Assembly (NCBI GenBank): GCA_934130935.1
Contig: CAKOYQ010000004.1
Location: forward strand, 45,172 to 109,171
Reading direction: 5' to 3'
DNA: 64,000 bases
Source: an uncultured Clostridia bacterium
Lineage (GTDB): Bacteria > Bacillota > Clostridia > TANB77 > CAG-508
The notes beneath the pieces were generated by a model. The model saw nothing but the letters and a program-made list of their open reading frames with translations, ran no database searches and was not told the DNA's origin. The translations under genes and the position numbers were made by a program. This document shows, one piece after another, positions 28,386 through 36,816 of the stretch (position 1 is its first letter; each line of letters starts with the position of its first letter).

Positions 28386-29885
28386 TTATTTTTCTCCTAT
28401 TATTTCTTTAAACCTCTCCCATAACTTTACCATTGCCAATGTATCAAGTTCACAATAAACCAGTAATCCATGTCTTATTTCTTTTTGTTCTTTTTTAGAC
28501 TTATTTTTCAAATTCAAGAAAGCCTCTGATGCCTCTTCACCATTATGTACAACTGGCAAATTATGATAATCTAATTCAGGATCATCTGGATAAAGTGCTG
28601 GTAAAACAGCTTTAATCGATGCTGAACCATGCATTTCTTTTGTATAATATTTTCTTTGTTTAAATGGTTCAAGAAAATCTACAATATTACTATTTATTCT
28701 ATCCATTTCATCTTTTAAATCTGGATACATCCTTGCTATTTCATTATTTCGAGCAGGTTCAAAAGATTTATTATAAATAATTACGCTTCCATTTTCAGGC
28801 ATATCTTTTATCATACTTTCTGCAAAATGCCTGATATAATCTGGGTCATCAATTTCGGCTAAAAACTCTTTATGTTCTATTGGTGCTCCTTTTTCTTTTA
28901 TAATATGTAATGAGTATTGAAAAGGTAGTTGTTGATATGGCCTTGTTCCTTCAATTTCTGGTATTGCTAATTGATATGTCTCATAATCTATAAAATATAA
29001 TGGATATTTAAGAGAATCCATTAATTCTTTTATTGCTTCTTTTTCTATTTTGGGTTTTAAATTATTTAATTCAAAATCAATTTGTTCTAAAAATTTAGGA
29101 TTTAAATCTTCATTTTGTAGGTCTTTAAAAGATATTTTTCCTTCATAATATTTTTCGAATTTTTTCGAATTATGCATTCCTCCACCAATATCAAAAACAT
29201 TTGGTCTTGGTAAATTTCTTGTACAATATTCCCAAAATTCGCATTTATAAGGCTTAAGACATTTCATTCCTATGTCTTCTTTAGGTTCATTATTCTTGTC
29301 ATGTTCATTCATATATTTATTTGTTATTTCAATATTTTTTCTTATCTCATCTTGTTTTGATTTTGCTATATCTGTTATATCTTCTATGTTAAATAATTTT
29401 TCTATTTCTAATTTTTTTCCTCTTATATATTGATTATTTATATATACAATACAAACTTTTTTAACATTTAGTCCAAGATTAGATAAAACAAAATATTGAT
29501 ATGAAGCATCATCTAAATAGATATCCTGTACTTCTGTTGAACTTTTTACTTCATATATTTCCATACCGTCTAAATTGTTTTTTAATATGTCTACACTACA
29601 AAAATTATTGTCATAGTTAAATGATGCTTCTGTTATTATATTAGGCTTATTTTTCAATAATTTTCTTGTTTCTGCAACCATAATATTTAAATCTTTGTTG
29701 AATTCAATGTTTGTATAGTCTCCGAATAGATTTCTTGCAAGTTCTCCTACTTCTGTTCCATTTTTCAAAACTGAATCTCTTGAAGTTGGAATTGCAACTT
29801 CTGATTTATACTTGTCCATCCATAATATTTTGTTACATTGAATAGATTTACAATATTTTGATTTTGATAAATGAATTTTATTCAT
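28386..29885 (-). CDS. Cas4/RecB-like nuclease fused to DUF2779 exonuclease domain
   Basis: 499 residues. N-terminal RecB/Cas4-like nuclease: Cys in YCKSIQCNKILWMDK, Asp in NFCSVDIL, EVK in MEIYEVKSS and a cysteine cluster CLKPYKCEFWEYC suggesting an Fe-S cluster. The C-terminal DUF2779 domain (about 290-495) begins YPLYFIDYETYQLAIPE and ends YCELDTLAMVKLW, DEDD-type RNase H-like exonuclease motifs. The start at 29885 is preferred, with AAAGGAAATG before it. It sits between an AAA+ ATPase and a PD-(D/E)XK gene. The substrate is unknown; the domain pair is common in bacterial genomes near defence genes. Confidence 0.8.
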   Translation of the reverse strand: MNKIHLSKSKYCKSIQCNKILWMDKYKSEVAIPTSRDSVLKNGTEVGELARNLFGDYTNIEFNKDLNIMVAETRKLLKNKPNIITEASFNYDNNFCSVDILKNNLDGMEIYEVKSSTEVQDIYLDDASYQYFVLSNLGLNVKKVCIVYINNQYIRGKKLEIEKLFNIEDITDIAKSKQDEIRKNIEITNKYMNEHDKNNEPKEDIGMKCLKPYKCEFWEYCTRNLPRPNVFDIGGGMHNSKKFEKYYEGKISFKDLQNEDLNPKFLEQIDFELNNLKPKIEKEAIKELMDSLKYPLYFIDYETYQLAIPEIEGTRPYQQLPFQYSLHIIKEKGAPIEHKEFLAEIDDPDYIRHFAESMIKDMPENGSVIIYNKSFEPARNNEIARMYPDLKDEMDRINSNIVDFLEPFKQRKYYTKEMHGSASIKAVLPALYPDDPELDYHNLPVVHNGEEASEAFLNLKNKSKKEQKEIRHGLLVYCELDTLAMVKLWERFKEIIGEK

Positions 29886-29996
29886 AACATTTCCTTTCAC
29901 GTTTTTTATAAGTTAAAGAGTTTTAAGACTTTTAAATAAATAATACCATAATTAAAAAAAACTTACAATATTTTTTATAATCCATATATTTAATTT

Positions 29997-31577
29997 CTAA
30001 AAACCTATTCTTGTTATAGACTTTTCTTTTTTTATTGGCATTGTGTTAATTGCTTTTTCTATGTCTCCCTTAAGTATTGAGTTTATAGCTTTACTCCTAG
30101 TTTGTACAATTCTATCAGCTTGTTCGAATTTTACTTTTTCAAATAGGTTTCTAACATATCTTCCATTTCCAAAATTCTCCTCGTTTTTTGCTTTTTTAAA
30201 ATTATCACTTAAAATTTCTTTACAGTTGTTTGTTAGTCGGTATTTTTCCTTTTTGCATAATCCATTGAATATTTCTAACAATTCTACCTCATTATAATCT
30301 GGAAAGTTAATTGTAAATTGTATCCTACTTTCAAAACCAGGATTGAGTTTTAGAAGATTTTTCATTTCTTCAGTATAACCTGCAAGTATAATACATATTT
30401 CGTTTCTGTGGTCTTCCATTTCCTTTATTAATGTTGCAATTGCCTCATCTTCAAAACTTCCCCTTCTATCTGCAACTAAGCTATAAGCTTCATCAATAAA
30501 TAAAACACCACCAATAGCTTTTTCCACAGTTTTATGTACTTTTTGAGCAGTCCACCCAACATATTTATCAACTAAATCTCTACCATGTATTTCTACAAAG
30601 TCTCCACTACCACTTAGTATGTTTTCTTCTTCAAATATCTTTCCTATAGCCCTCGCAATACTTGTCTTTCCAGTTCCTGGATTTCCTGTAAAGCACATAT
30701 GTAATGATGGCATTTGTCCTCTCTTTTTGTTTATTTTCACATAATTCAAAATTTTATTGATTTGTTTTTTTACTTCATCAAGTCCGATTAAATTATTTAA
30801 TTCCTCTTTGGCATTTATTTTTTGCTTTTTAGTTTTTCTTATATTTGTATTATTATTATCTGAATAAAATGCTTTATTTTTGTTTAACATTTGTTTATCT
30901 ATAAAATTAATATTTTTACTTTTACATTCTATTATTAATTTTGTAATCATATTTTTTAAAATCCAAAAAGGAACATCAGCATATGATCTTAAATCCTGCT
31001 TTTTATAAGTTAGTTTTTGCTCATCAAATTTTTTTTTGCAATACATAATTTTGTCATCTAAAGAAATTTTATCTATTGTTATTCTAAATGATGCTAATTC
31101 CCCAAGTTCGCCATCTGCCTCGCCTTCACAATAATTAGTATCTTCAAATATAAAAATTCTATTTTTATGCTGATTCATAATTCTTCTTAAATTATCAAAT
31201 TCGTCATCATAATTAATTCTTAATTTTTTCTCATTAATAACAATTATAGAGTCTTCAATTCCAGAAATCCTGTCAAATAGGCAATCTCTTCTATTATTTA
31301 TAATTTTATCAAGATAGCATATTTTATTATTTTCTATGATGTTGTATTTTATAAAAATTTTGGCACAAACTTTTAGTAAATCATTTAATAGATTATAAGA
31401 CGAGTTATTCCTTACAATTATATTATAATTTCCAAAATCTAATTCATTGTTTTGCTTTAGTTTTATGTAAAGTATAATATCTTTTAAAATTTCTTTGTTT
31501 TGTAAAACTCCACATAAATTGTCTAATTCATTTAATATCTTTTCATCTTCTTCATCTAATAGATATTTTTTTATCAT
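29997..31577 (-). CDS. AAA+ ATPase of the CbbX/SpoVK group with N-terminal extension
   Basis: 526 residues. The first about 240 residues are an unrecognised acidic region. The AAA+ core follows: LNNLIGLDEVKKQINKI, Walker A CFTGNPGTGKTSIARAIG, pore-like loop GRDLVDKYVGWTAQK, Walker B GGVLFIDEAYSL, sensor 1 IILAGYTEEM and sensor-2/arginine-finger PGFESRIQF. CbbX/SpoVK proteins remodel protein complexes. The start at 31577 follows GGGGGAG; an ATG at 31607 is weaker. It is separated from the WYL gene by a terminator and precedes the DUF2779 nuclease. CbbX-like ATPases also occur as cores of phage-defence and ESX-like systems. Confidence 0.8.
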   Translation of the reverse strand: MIKKYLLDEEDEKILNELDNLCGVLQNKEILKDIILYIKLKQNNELDFGNYNIIVRNNSSYNLLNDLLKVCAKIFIKYNIIENNKICYLDKIINNRRDCLFDRISGIEDSIIVINEKKLRINYDDEFDNLRRIMNQHKNRIFIFEDTNYCEGEADGELGELASFRITIDKISLDDKIMYCKKKFDEQKLTYKKQDLRSYADVPFWILKNMITKLIIECKSKNINFIDKQMLNKNKAFYSDNNNTNIRKTKKQKINAKEELNNLIGLDEVKKQINKILNYVKINKKRGQMPSLHMCFTGNPGTGKTSIARAIGKIFEEENILSGSGDFVEIHGRDLVDKYVGWTAQKVHKTVEKAIGGVLFIDEAYSLVADRRGSFEDEAIATLIKEMEDHRNEICIILAGYTEEMKNLLKLNPGFESRIQFTINFPDYNEVELLEIFNGLCKKEKYRLTNNCKEILSDNFKKAKNEENFGNGRYVRNLFEKVKFEQADRIVQTRSKAINSILKGDIEKAINTMPIKKEKSITRIGF

Positions 31578-31604
31578 TATTACTCCCCCTATTTTTTTAT
31601 TCAT

Positions 31605-31649
31605 CAAAAAAACACTCTAAAGTTAATATATCAAACTTTAGGGTGTTTT
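31605..31649 (-). terminator. Intrinsic terminator after the WYL regulator gene
   Basis: On the minus strand AACACCCTAAAGTTT pairs with AACTTTAGAGTGTT across an 8-nt loop and is followed by seven T. It separates the regulator from the AAA+ operon, so the two have separate transcripts. Confidence 0.75.
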
Positions 31650-31680
31650 CCAATATCGCTGGTCACGTATTGTAAATTAA

Positions 31681-32676
31681 TTATATTTTATATTTTTCTA
31701 TTGCATTTTGAACAACTTCTCTCATTTCATTTCTTAGAGTTTCTGGCCTAACAACTTCGACCATGTCAATATTTCTCATAGCCCACATTTTAAATCCCAT
31801 TGGATTCGAATCTACTATTAATTTAAAATCCTTATCATTCCCTAGTATTCTCTCAATAGTAACATTTTTTCCGAAAATATCAAATATTGCATTTAAAAGC
31901 ATTTTATTACAAATTGCTTCAATTTCTTCTTTTTTACCACCAAACATTTCAACTGTAGACTCTGCAAAATCTTTAATCTGAGATTTTGTCTTTTTAATAT
32001 TTATTTTTTCGTTTAGTTCTTTTACATTTTTCATTCTATCTAGTCTATAATGATAAAATTTATTTTGACCATCTTTTATTCCTATAAAATAAAATTCTTG
32101 TTTATTGTATATTATTGCAAATGGTGAGACTGTTGGCGTGCTTACTATTTGTTTTTCTAATTTATTTGTTATTTCATATTTCCAGTATTCAAATTTAAGT
32201 TTATGGTTATTATAAATACTATTAGAAATATCTTCTATGTTTTTTATTACTTCCGAATTTTCTGTTTTGCTATTTACAGAATATATTTGATAATCTTTTA
32301 ATTTTTCATTTTCATATACTGTTTGCAAGTTTTTACATTTTTTTATAATTTCTTTTGCAACATTAGGCACAATATAATTTGCATAACTAAAATTATCAAT
32401 TATAGCTCTAACTTCTCCAGGTTCAAAGTCTGTTTCAGGGTCTCTGTTAATGTAATACCCTTTTCCATTGTCTTCTCTAGTACTTATATCATAATTTAAT
32501 TTATATTTTAATAAATTAATATTTCTTCTTATTGTTCTTGTATCTATTTTAACATCATATATTTCTTTAATCTTCCTTTGTATTTCTGCGGCAGAAAGCA
32601 TGTGGTCTTCGTCACTATATTTTTTTAATACATTTAATATGTATAATATGTTTCCGTTTTTTTCGTATAAATCCAT
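31681..32676 (-). CDS. HTH-WYL transcriptional regulator
   Basis: 331 residues. The N-terminal winged helix (MLSAAEIQRKIKEIYDVKID, then TRTIRRNINLLK) is followed by a WYL domain (about 140-240, with SPFAIIYNKQEFYFIGIKDG and FYHYRLDRMKNV) and the WCX-type C-terminal part (IDSNPMGFKMWAMRN-like). WYL domains bind nucleic-acid or nucleotide ligands and often control defence loci. It is located between two nuclease genes and upstream of the AAA+ ATPase, so it is the likely regulator of this cluster. Confidence 0.85.
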   Translation of the reverse strand: MDLYEKNGNILYILNVLKKYSDEDHMLSAAEIQRKIKEIYDVKIDTRTIRRNINLLKYKLNYDISTREDNGKGYYINRDPETDFEPGEVRAIIDNFSYANYIVPNVAKEIIKKCKNLQTVYENEKLKDYQIYSVNSKTENSEVIKNIEDISNSIYNNHKLKFEYWKYEITNKLEKQIVSTPTVSPFAIIYNKQEFYFIGIKDGQNKFYHYRLDRMKNVKELNEKINIKKTKSQIKDFAESTVEMFGGKKEEIEAICNKMLLNAIFDIFGKNVTIERILGNDKDFKLIVDSNPMGFKMWAMRNIDMVEVVRPETLRNEMREVVQNAIEKYKI

Positions 32677-32740
32677 AACACTATCCCTCTTTTTATATAT
32701 ACAACATTCAACTTACTTTTTCTTGATAAATAACTAATTT

Positions 32741-33814
32741 TTAAAATTTCAAAATTCTTTCTATATTATTAATTAATTTTTTTAATTCTCCAAATGTCAA
32801 ATCATCGATGTTGTAATTTAATAATGTATATTCATTATTTGCATCACTACCTCTAGCTAATTTTTTTAAATGTAAATCTTCTAATTTTTTTTCTATATTA
32901 TTTATTAAAGCATTTCTTTCTTTTACATCATATAATGTATTAACTCTCAATTTTAATGTATTTGCTCTATTGTCATCATCATAATATAAATTTATTTTTA
33001 GGAAAAAATTATTTCCTAATGATGATTTTAATTCTAATGGAATATTTCTCCAAACTGTTGTATTGTAGCCTGTTGAACTTATGCCATAACTATCACTATT
33101 TTCAAAATTATTAACAAATTTTATATAACGAATTTGTTTAATTTCTTTTCTTGTTAATAAATTACCATCTTTTGTTAATTTTATTTTTTGTTCTTCTATG
33201 TTTTTTAAACATAGTTCCATTTCATTTAAATATTTATAATAATCATATAAGTATTGGTATTTTTCTAAGTTTGCAAATGTATTTAATAAACCCAACATAT
33301 CACAACGTTTGAAAACTTTATTTACCATTTTTGTTATTTCATATGTATCTTTCTTTAATTCCTCAAACATTTTATAATAACAAGTTATTATATTTTTTTC
33401 CTTTAAATCTGAAATATTAATATCTGATAACATTCCATTTTCAGATAATTCCATTAATCCATTTTTATATCTAATAATTTGGTTATCATGTATACCAGTA
33501 TTTATTTTATCTTCAATAATTATTACATATTTATTTTCAATTACAACAAGTATATCAATAGCAACATAATCCTCTTTGTTAAATTTTCTTTTGAATTGTT
33601 TATAAATATTTACTTTTAAAGTGTCTTTTTTTAATACTGCTTTCAGGTCTTCGTTTTCAGATGGTTCTACTATTTGTCCGATAAATTTTTTTGCAAAATT
33701 AATTATTTCTTTATTTTCAGAATTCTCTGGAATATTAATCCAATTTATTAGCCAACATATAAAAGCATCATGTGATATTTCTTTTGTAATAAACTTAAAA
33801 ATATTATTTTCCAT
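32741..33814 (-). CDS. PD-(D/E)XK nuclease superfamily protein (357 aa)
   Basis: Starts with KEISHDAFICWLINWINIPE. Residues 90-120 contain YVAIDILVVIENKYVIIIED followed by KINTG, the D-x(n)-E-x-K nuclease core of the PDDEXK_4 group. No membrane segment. Proteins of this type are frequent in defence islands and often lack a known partner. The start ATG at 33814 follows GAAAGGAAAAATAG. It is upstream of the WYL regulator with a 64-bp gap. Confidence 0.72.
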   Translation of the reverse strand: MENNIFKFITKEISHDAFICWLINWINIPENSENKEIINFAKKFIGQIVEPSENEDLKAVLKKDTLKVNIYKQFKRKFNKEDYVAIDILVVIENKYVIIIEDKINTGIHDNQIIRYKNGLMELSENGMLSDINISDLKEKNIITCYYKMFEELKKDTYEITKMVNKVFKRCDMLGLLNTFANLEKYQYLYDYYKYLNEMELCLKNIEEQKIKLTKDGNLLTRKEIKQIRYIKFVNNFENSDSYGISSTGYNTTVWRNIPLELKSSLGNNFFLKINLYYDDDNRANTLKLRVNTLYDVKERNALINNIEKKLEDLHLKKLARGSDANNEYTLLNYNIDDLTFGELKKLINNIERILKF

Positions 33815-33872
33815 TTTCTATTTTTCCTTTCAGTCCATTCTTCTAACTAAAAAATTCATTTTGTCTATACTT

Positions 33873-34289
33873 TTAAACAATTTTTATCCAATATCTTAAA
33901 TAATTATATCCATCATCATTATTTATATAAACACTTTCAAAAATTCCACCATTTTTTTCTATTACTTTTTTTGATGCAAAATTAAAGTCTTTGCAAGTAA
34001 TTAAAATATTATTAATATCTGTATTTCTAAATTTTTCTAATGCTAATCCTAGCATTTTACTTGCATGTCCTTTTCCCCTTTGACTTGGTCTAATACCATA
34101 ACCTATTAAACCTCCAAAACTCATTAAGATTGGTACTTTTTTCCACCTTATTCCTATTGCACCTACTATTTCATCTTTATTATCCACAGCTAAATATAAT
34201 GTATGTGGTGAATAACTTTTAGGCAGATTTTCTTCATACATTTCAATAATTTTTTTCTCATCAGTTACTTCTATTTCTCTTAATTTCAT
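33873..34289 (-). CDS. GNAT-family N-acetyltransferase
   Basis: 138 residues: strand 1 MKLREIEVTDEKKIIEMYEE, motif A IGYGIRPSQRGKGHASKML (acetyl-CoA-binding R/Q-x-x-G-x-G/A) and the C-terminal Asn-Ala-type segment FNFASKKVIEKNGG. The substrate is unknown. The start has AGGAGATTAAT. Confidence 0.85.
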   Translation of the reverse strand: MKLREIEVTDEKKIIEMYEENLPKSYSPHTLYLAVDNKDEIVGAIGIRWKKVPILMSFGGLIGYGIRPSQRGKGHASKMLGLALEKFRNTDINNILITCKDFNFASKKVIEKNGGIFESVYINNDDGYNYLRYWIKIV

Positions 34290-34305
34290 ATAATATTAAT
34301 CTCCT

Positions 34306-35137
34306 CTACAAATCCTTAAAAGCTATTTTTATTTCTCCTATTCCACCATCAATATCTAAATAATTATCGCCAATTCCATACACTTTATCTGTTTCAAATT
34401 CTTGCCCATCAAGTGTAACATTGCCTACTCCTTTACTTACATTTATTGCATAATTGTCTTTACTATCTATTAAGCCAATATCAATGTTTCCAACACCTGA
34501 ATTTATTTTATTTCTTCCGATTAATTTACCACTAAAATTAAATTCTCCCATACCAAGATTTGCTTTTAAACCATTCATTTCGCAAGAGTTTAATTCAGTT
34601 TTTCCGAGCTCCTCCATCTATTTTTGCTTCTGCTGTCACTATAACATTTTCGATATGCACATCTCCTGCACCTAATTCGAGAAATAATCTTTGTGTATTC
34701 AATTTTTCTATGTTAACTCTTCCTGCTCCAGTATTTATTTTAGTTTCATCAATTTGCATCATATTCTCTGGAATATATATTACTAAATTGCTTGACATAT
34801 TATTGCCTAGCCAGTTTTGTTTTTCCTCTTTTATTTTTACACTACCATTATTTTCCTCAAAAACTATTTTTGAATTATTAGTTTCAACTCTAAAATTTTC
34901 TCCTGTTTTTATATCCAAATTTGTACATGCTAAATCAATTTTTAGTGTTGATACTTCTTTTACTTCACTTGATATTACCATCATATCTTCTGTTATAATA
35001 TTTTTATTTGTACGAATTAATCTTAATGCACTTAATAATGCATAACCACCATTTAGTATTGCTGAAATTATTGTAAAAATTAAGAATAGTGCAAAAGCTG
35101 TTGCCATATATTTTATTATTTTTTGTGCTGTTGTCAT
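34306..35137 (-). CDS. LiaG-like DUF4097 envelope-stress protein, +1 frameshift
   Basis: One N-terminal membrane helix (FALFLIFTIISAILNGGYAL), then a beta-helix-like DUF4097 region built of repeated strands (KINTGAGRVNIEKLNTQ, LELGAGDVHIENV). Frame 0 stops at codon 181. Skipping the C of CGG at codon 178 continues GGAGKTELNSCEMNGLKANL and further repeats for 276 residues, the expected length. The repeat phase is kept exactly across the junction. It overlaps the LiaF-like gene by 4 bp (ATGA). LiaG and LiaF occur together in the B. subtilis lia operon, which reacts to cell-wall antibiotics; no LiaRS pair is nearby. Confidence 0.82.
34603..34606 (-). other. +1 frameshift site CGG-A (site 4, LiaG-like gene)
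   Basis: In-frame GGA GGA GCT CGG AAA AAC TGA. Dropping C gives GGA GGA GCT GGA AAA ACT GAA, the repeated GGAGK-type turn. Here a GGAGG lies 2 nt upstream, but it encodes Gly-Gly and the other sites lack it. Confidence 0.82.
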
Positions 35138-35817
35138 TTTATTTCAACACCTCCAAATATAGCTGTTCCATTTATATAAATTGTATGGCTGTTTTCATCT
35201 ACCTTTGTGTTTGCTTTATTTTCAATTCCTCCAAATATAGGCATTGACTTAATTTTGATTTTCACATTTGATGGAACATAAATGTCTATTCCTCCAAATG
35301 TACTACTTGCATTAATAACAACATCTGATTCTATAATAGCATTTCTTAAATCACATTTAACTCCTCCAAATACCGCTGTTAAATCTGCCCCTGTAAAATT
35401 TTCCCCATCAAATTTTACGTCTTGACCAGCAAATGTTGCACAATATGAATTTTCTCCATTTCTTTTTTCATTTAATTTTTTTATTTCACTACTTACTTTT
35501 CCACCTAAAGTATCTTTAAATATTATTGATAAACCAATTACAACTAAAATTACTGGAAAAGCTAATTTCCATATTAAATCAAAATCTAAAATATTTTGGC
35601 ATCCTAAAAATAATCCTACACCAATTAATAATCCTATTACATTTCCTGTCTTTTCATTATCTTTAAATAAACCTATAAAACAAGGTATGATGATAAAAAA
35701 TGTCCACCATCCATCAAAAAATATATTTATATTCGTTATTCCAAGTGCATTCCCTCCAATTATTAATCCTATAATTACTAGAACTACTCCCCATAATACA
35801 TTTCCAAACTTTCTCAT
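35134..35817 (-). CDS. LiaF-like membrane protein
   Basis: 227 residues. Four hydrophobic segments in the first 105 residues (LWGVVLVIIGLIIGG, WWTFFIIIPCFIGLF, GLLIGVGLFLGCQ and FPVILVVIGLSIIF) precede a C-terminal LiaF/DUF2154-type beta domain with repeated FGG turns (AVFGGVKCDL, STFGGIDIYVP, PIFGGIENK, AIFGGVEIK). LiaF-type proteins are negative sensors of envelope stress. First gene of a two-gene unit with the DUF4097 protein. Confidence 0.82.
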   Translation of the reverse strand: MRKFGNVLWGVVLVIIGLIIGGNALGITNINIFFDGWWTFFIIIPCFIGLFKDNEKTGNVIGLLIGVGLFLGCQNILDFDLIWKLAFPVILVVIGLSIIFKDTLGGKVSSEIKKLNEKRNGENSYCATFAGQDVKFDGENFTGADLTAVFGGVKCDLRNAIIESDVVINASSTFGGIDIYVPSNVKIKIKSMPIFGGIENKANTKVDENSHTIYINGTAIFGGVEIK

Positions 35818-35924
35818 TTAATTTTCCTCCTTTTTTATCATATAGTATTGTATCATTTAATACATTATTTGTATATACTTTTTTTAGAACTAAAAAAATA
35901 AATAGAACAGTAATATTTTCCAAT

Positions 35925-35977
35925 TATATGAAAATAGTGAATTAGAAAAATATTTTCCAATTCACTATTTTTTACAT
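35925..35977. terminator. Intrinsic terminator between ZIP and LiaF-like genes
   Basis: AAATAGTGAATT pairs with AATTCACTATTT across a 15-nt loop, with T-runs on both strands. Probably ends the minus-strand ZIP transcript. Confidence 0.65.
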
Positions 35978-35987
35978 GTTCTAAAAA

Positions 35988-36764
35988 TTACCCTAAAGCA
36001 ACATCTAAAATCATCATAATTGTAAATCCTATTGCCACACCTATTGTTCCAATATTTGAATGTTCTCCAACTTGTGATTCTGGTATCAACTCTTCAACCA
36101 CTACATAAATCATTGCACCAGCAGCAAAGGCTAGCACATATGGCAAAATTGGAATTACTGTACTTGTTAATAATATTGTAATTATAGCACCTATTGGCTC
36201 AACTATTCCAGATAAAGTTCCATATAAAAAAGCTTTTCCTTTTGACATTCCTTCGGCTTTTAAAGGCATTGAAATTATTGCACCTTCTGGGAAGTTTTGG
36301 ATTGCAATACCTATTGCCAAAGCAAAAGCTCCTGCTAATGTTATTCCAGTATTTTCCATCAAGGTTCCTGCAAAAGAAACGCCAACTGCCATTCCTTCTG
36401 GAATGTTATGGAGTGTTACAGCAAATACCATCATTGTTGTTTTCTTTAATTTGATTTTTATGCCTTCTGGTTTTGTACTTTCTAAATGTAAATGAGGTAT
36501 CAAACTGTCTAAAACAAGCAAAAATACAATTCCAAGCATAAATCCTATTGCAGCAGGAAGCCAAGGTAGTATTCCTTGCTCTTGTGCCATATCTATTGAT
36601 GGTATTAGTAATGACCATACAGATGCTGCAATCATTACACCTGCAGCAAATCCTAATAATATTTTTTCTACTTTTTTATTTAATTTATTTTTCATCAAAA
36701 ATACTGTTGCACTCCCTAATGTTGTTCCTAAAAATGGTATCAGTAATCCTTTAAAAACATTCAT
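35988..36764 (-). CDS. ZIP-family metal transporter
   Basis: 258 residues with about eight hydrophobic segments. Metal-binding helix IV is HNIPEGMAVGVSF and helix V is IAIQNFPEGAIIS, the HNxPEG / NxPEG pair of the ZIP (GufA-like) branch. A His-containing loop is LIPHLHLESTKPEG. It imports zinc or another divalent cation across the cytoplasmic membrane. It stands alone between terminators; no Zur box was recognised. Confidence 0.88.
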   Translation of the reverse strand: MNVFKGLLIPFLGTTLGSATVFLMKNKLNKKVEKILLGFAAGVMIAASVWSLLIPSIDMAQEQGILPWLPAAIGFMLGIVFLLVLDSLIPHLHLESTKPEGIKIKLKKTTMMVFAVTLHNIPEGMAVGVSFAGTLMENTGITLAGAFALAIGIAIQNFPEGAIISMPLKAEGMSKGKAFLYGTLSGIVEPIGAIITILLTSTVIPILPYVLAFAAGAMIYVVVEELIPESQVGEHSNIGTIGVAIGFTIMMILDVALG

Positions 36765-36816
36765 TATTGTAATTACACCTCCAATGTTCTATTTTCAACA
36801 TTTGCAAGTTTTATAT

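Noticed and set aside
1714..34606. Random sequencing or assembly errors as cause of the five frameshifts
   Set aside because: All five are the same event, an extra C before GGA, with no homopolymer and with different flanking bases. Random errors would fall in many contexts. Raw reads should still be checked.
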